Below, one piece after another: positions 61,401-64,000 of a DNA stretch of 64,000 nucleotides (positions within the stretch are counted from its first letter, which is position 1; each line of letters opens with the position of its first letter). Source of the DNA: Glandiceps talaboti (Eukaryota > Hemichordata > Enteropneusta > Spengelidae); NCBI RefSeq assembly GCF_964340395.1, contig NC_135557.1, positions 783,646 through 847,645 of the forward strand. The letters run 5' to 3'. The notes below the pieces were generated by a model, which worked only from the letters and a program-made list of their open reading frames with translations, had not been told where the DNA came from and did no database searches. The translations under genes and the position numbers were made by a program.

Positions 61401-64000
61401 ATTTCTAGATATATGCAGACAAGCAGGGCATTATGAATTAAATATTTCTAGATATATGCAGAGAAGCAGGGCATTATGAATGAAATATTTCTAGATATAT
61501 GCAGAGAAGCAGGGTGTCATGCATTAAATATTTCTAGATATATGCAGACAAGCAGGGCATTATGAATTAAATATTTCTAAATATATGCAGAGAAGCAGGG
61601 TGTTATGAATTAAATATTTCTAGATATATGCAGAGAAGCAGGGTTTTATGAATTAAATATTTCTAGATATATGCAGAGAAGCAGGGTGTTATGAATTAAA
61701 TATTTCTAGATATATGCAGAGAAGCAGGGTGTTATGAATTAAATATTTCTAGATATATGCAGAGAAGCAGGGTGTTATGAATTAAATATTTCTAGATATA
61801 TGCAGACAAGCAGGGTGTCATGCATTAAATATTTCTAGATGTATGCAGAGAAGCAGGGCATTATGAATTAAATATTTCTAGATATATGCAGAGAAGCAGG
61901 GTTTTATGAATTAAATATTTCTAGATATATGCAGAGAAGCAGGGCATTATGAATGAAATATTTCTAGATATATGCAGAGAAGCAGGGTTTTATGAATTAA
62001 ATATTTCTAGATATATGCAGACAAGCAGGGTTTTATGAATTAAATATTTCTAGATATATGCAGACAAGCAGGGTGTCATGCATTAAATATTTCTAGATAT
62101 ATGCAGAGAAGCAGGTTGTTATGAATTAGATATTTCTAGATATATGCAGAGAAGCAGGGTGTCATGCATTAAATATTTCTAGATATATGCAGAGAAGCAG
62201 GGTGTTATGAATTAAATATTTCTAGATATATGCAGAGAAGCAGGGCATTATGAATGAAATATTTCTAGATATATGCAGAGAAGCAGGGTGTCATGCATTA
62301 AATATTTCTAGATATATGCAGACAAGCAGGGCATTATGAATTAAATATTTCTAGATATATGCAGAGAAGCAGGGTGTTATGAATTAAATATTTCTAGATA
62401 TATGCAGAGAAGCAGGGTGTTATGAATTAAATATTTCTAGATATATGCAGAGAAGCAGGGCATTCTGAATTAAATATTTCTAGATATATGCAAAGAAGCA
62501 GGGTGTTATGAATTAAATATTTCTAGATATATGCAGACAAGCAGGGCATTATGAATTAAATATTTCTAGATATATGCAAAGAAGCAGGGCATTATGATTT
62601 AAATATTTCTAGATATATGCAGAGAAGCAGGGTGTCATGCATTAAATATTTCTAGATATATGTAGAGAAGCAGGGCATTATGAATTAAATATTTCTAGAT
62701 ATATGCAAAGAAGCAGGGTTTTATGAATTAAATATTTCTAGATATATGCAGAGAAGCAGGGTGTTATGCATTAAATATTTCTAGATATATGCAAAGAAGC
62801 AGGGTGTTATGAATTAAATATTTCTAGATATATGCAGAGAAGCAGGGCATTATGATTTAAATATTTCTAGATATATGCAGACAAGCAGGGCATTATGAAT
62901 TAAATATTTCTAGATATATGCAGAGAAGCAGGGCATTATGATTTAAATATTTCTAGATATATGTAGAGAAGCAGGGTTTTATGAATTAAATATTTCTAGA
63001 TATATGCAGAGAAGCAGGGCATTATGAATGAAATATTTCTAGATATATGCAGAGAAGCAGGGTGTCATGCATTAAATATTTCTAGATATATGCAGACAAG
63101 CAGGGCATTATGAATTAAATATTTCTAGATATATGCAGAGAAGCAGGGTGTTATGAATTAAATATTTCTAGATATATGCAGAGAAGCAGGGTGTTATGAA
63201 TTAAATATTTCTAGATATATGCAGAGAAGCAGGGCATTATGAATTAAATATTTCTAGATATATGCAAAGAAGCAGGGTGTTATGAATTAAATATTTCTAG
63301 ATATATGCAGACAAGCAGGGCATTATGAATTAAATATTTCTAGATATATGCAAAGAAGCAGGGCATTATGATTTAAATATTTCTAGATATATGCAGAGAA
63401 GCAGGGTGTCATGCATTAAATATTTCTAGATATATGTAGAGAAGCAGGGCATTATGAATTAAATATTTCTAGATATATGCAAAGAAGCAGGGTTTTATGA
63501 ATTAAATATTTCTAGATATATGCAGAGAAGCAGGGTGTTATGCATTAAATATTTCTAGATATATGCAAAGAAGCAGGGTGTTATGAATTAAATATTTCTA
63601 GATATATGCAGAGAAGCAGGGCATTATGATTTAAATATTTCTAGATATATGCAGAGAAGCAGGGTTTTATGAATTAAATATTTCTAGATATATGCAGAGA
63701 AGCAGGGCATTATGATTTAAATATTTCTAGATATATGTAGAGAAGCAGGGTTTTATGAATTAAATATTTCTAGATATATGCAAAGAAGCAGGGTGTTATG
63801 CATTAAATATTTCTAGATATATGCAAAGAAGCAGGGTGTTATGAATTAAATATTTCTAGATATATGCAGACAAGCAGGGCATTATGATTTAAATATTTCT
63901 AGATATATGCAGAGAAGCAGGGCATTATGAATTAAATATTTCTAGATATATGCAGAGAAGCAGGGTGTTATGAATTAAATATTTCTAGATATATGCAGAC
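52466..64000. repeat. 43-bp minisatellite, >11.5 kb, runs off the window
   Basis: About 268 units of 43 bp, containing GCAGAGAAGCAGGGTGTTAT and AATATTTCTAGATATAT. Three sites vary in combination: GAGA/GACA/AAGA, GTGTT/GCATT/GTTTT/GTGTC and GAATT/GCATT/GATTT/GAATG. Rare variants show higher-order copies: AAATATATC at 55161 and 58558 are 3,397 bp apart (79 units) and GAAACAGGG at 54926, 57721 and 58323. A 989-bp duplication links the AGGTTGTT variant at 61122 and 62111. Nearly every unit has TCTAGA (XbaI). The array has no long open frame because every unit carries stops and 43 is not a multiple of three. Confidence 0.97.

Overview
The window is animal nuclear DNA: AT-rich, intron-bearing, full of broken non-LTR (CR1/L2-like) retrotransposons, inverted-repeat elements and very long minisatellites. 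A marine invertebrate deuterostome, most likely a lancelet (Branchiostoma), fits the CR1/L2-like elements and the minisatellite load, but I cannot prove the species from sequence alone. No rRNA, tRNA, CRISPR or prokaryotic gene was found. About 65% of the window (roughly 41 kb) is tandem repeat of five main families: unit 33 bp (8926-9897), 24 bp (17662-19547), 30 bp (23571-43510), 31 bp (43749-50812) and 43 bp (52466 to the window end).

Layout: 1-1120 is simple sequence. 1118-8660 is a patchwork of fold-back, direct and inverted interspersed repeats. 8926-10807 holds the 33-bp array, a dispersed repeat and a LINE fragment. 10808-10962 is a well supported coding exon on the + strand. 10963-43632 is its apparent intron (32.7 kb), holding a LINE 3' fragment, a 300-bp tandem repeat broken by a 3.4-kb LINE, the 24-bp array, a 2-kb element with 72-bp inverted ends at TTAA, and the 20-kb 30-bp array. 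43633-43757 is a second coding exon in matching phase. The 31-bp array begins inside the last nine bases of that exon and copies its splice donor about 230 times. 50813-52465 is mostly non-repetitive, with small tandem arrays, a long CT tract and weak candidates for later exons. The 43-bp array then runs off the end.

The two exons encode 51 and 41 whole codons of a basic helical protein with two aromatic/Trp motifs and the ending ILPDF. This resembles SFI1/CCDC191-type coiled-coil proteins, but that assignment is inference only. The most interesting signal is that the largest arrays lie inside one transcription unit, that one of them was born from an exon-intron junction, and that another carries the same eight bases as the real acceptor downstream of it. 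Almost all long open reading frames here are products of tandem repeats whose unit is a multiple of three, or of retrotransposon remains, and should not be annotated as genes.
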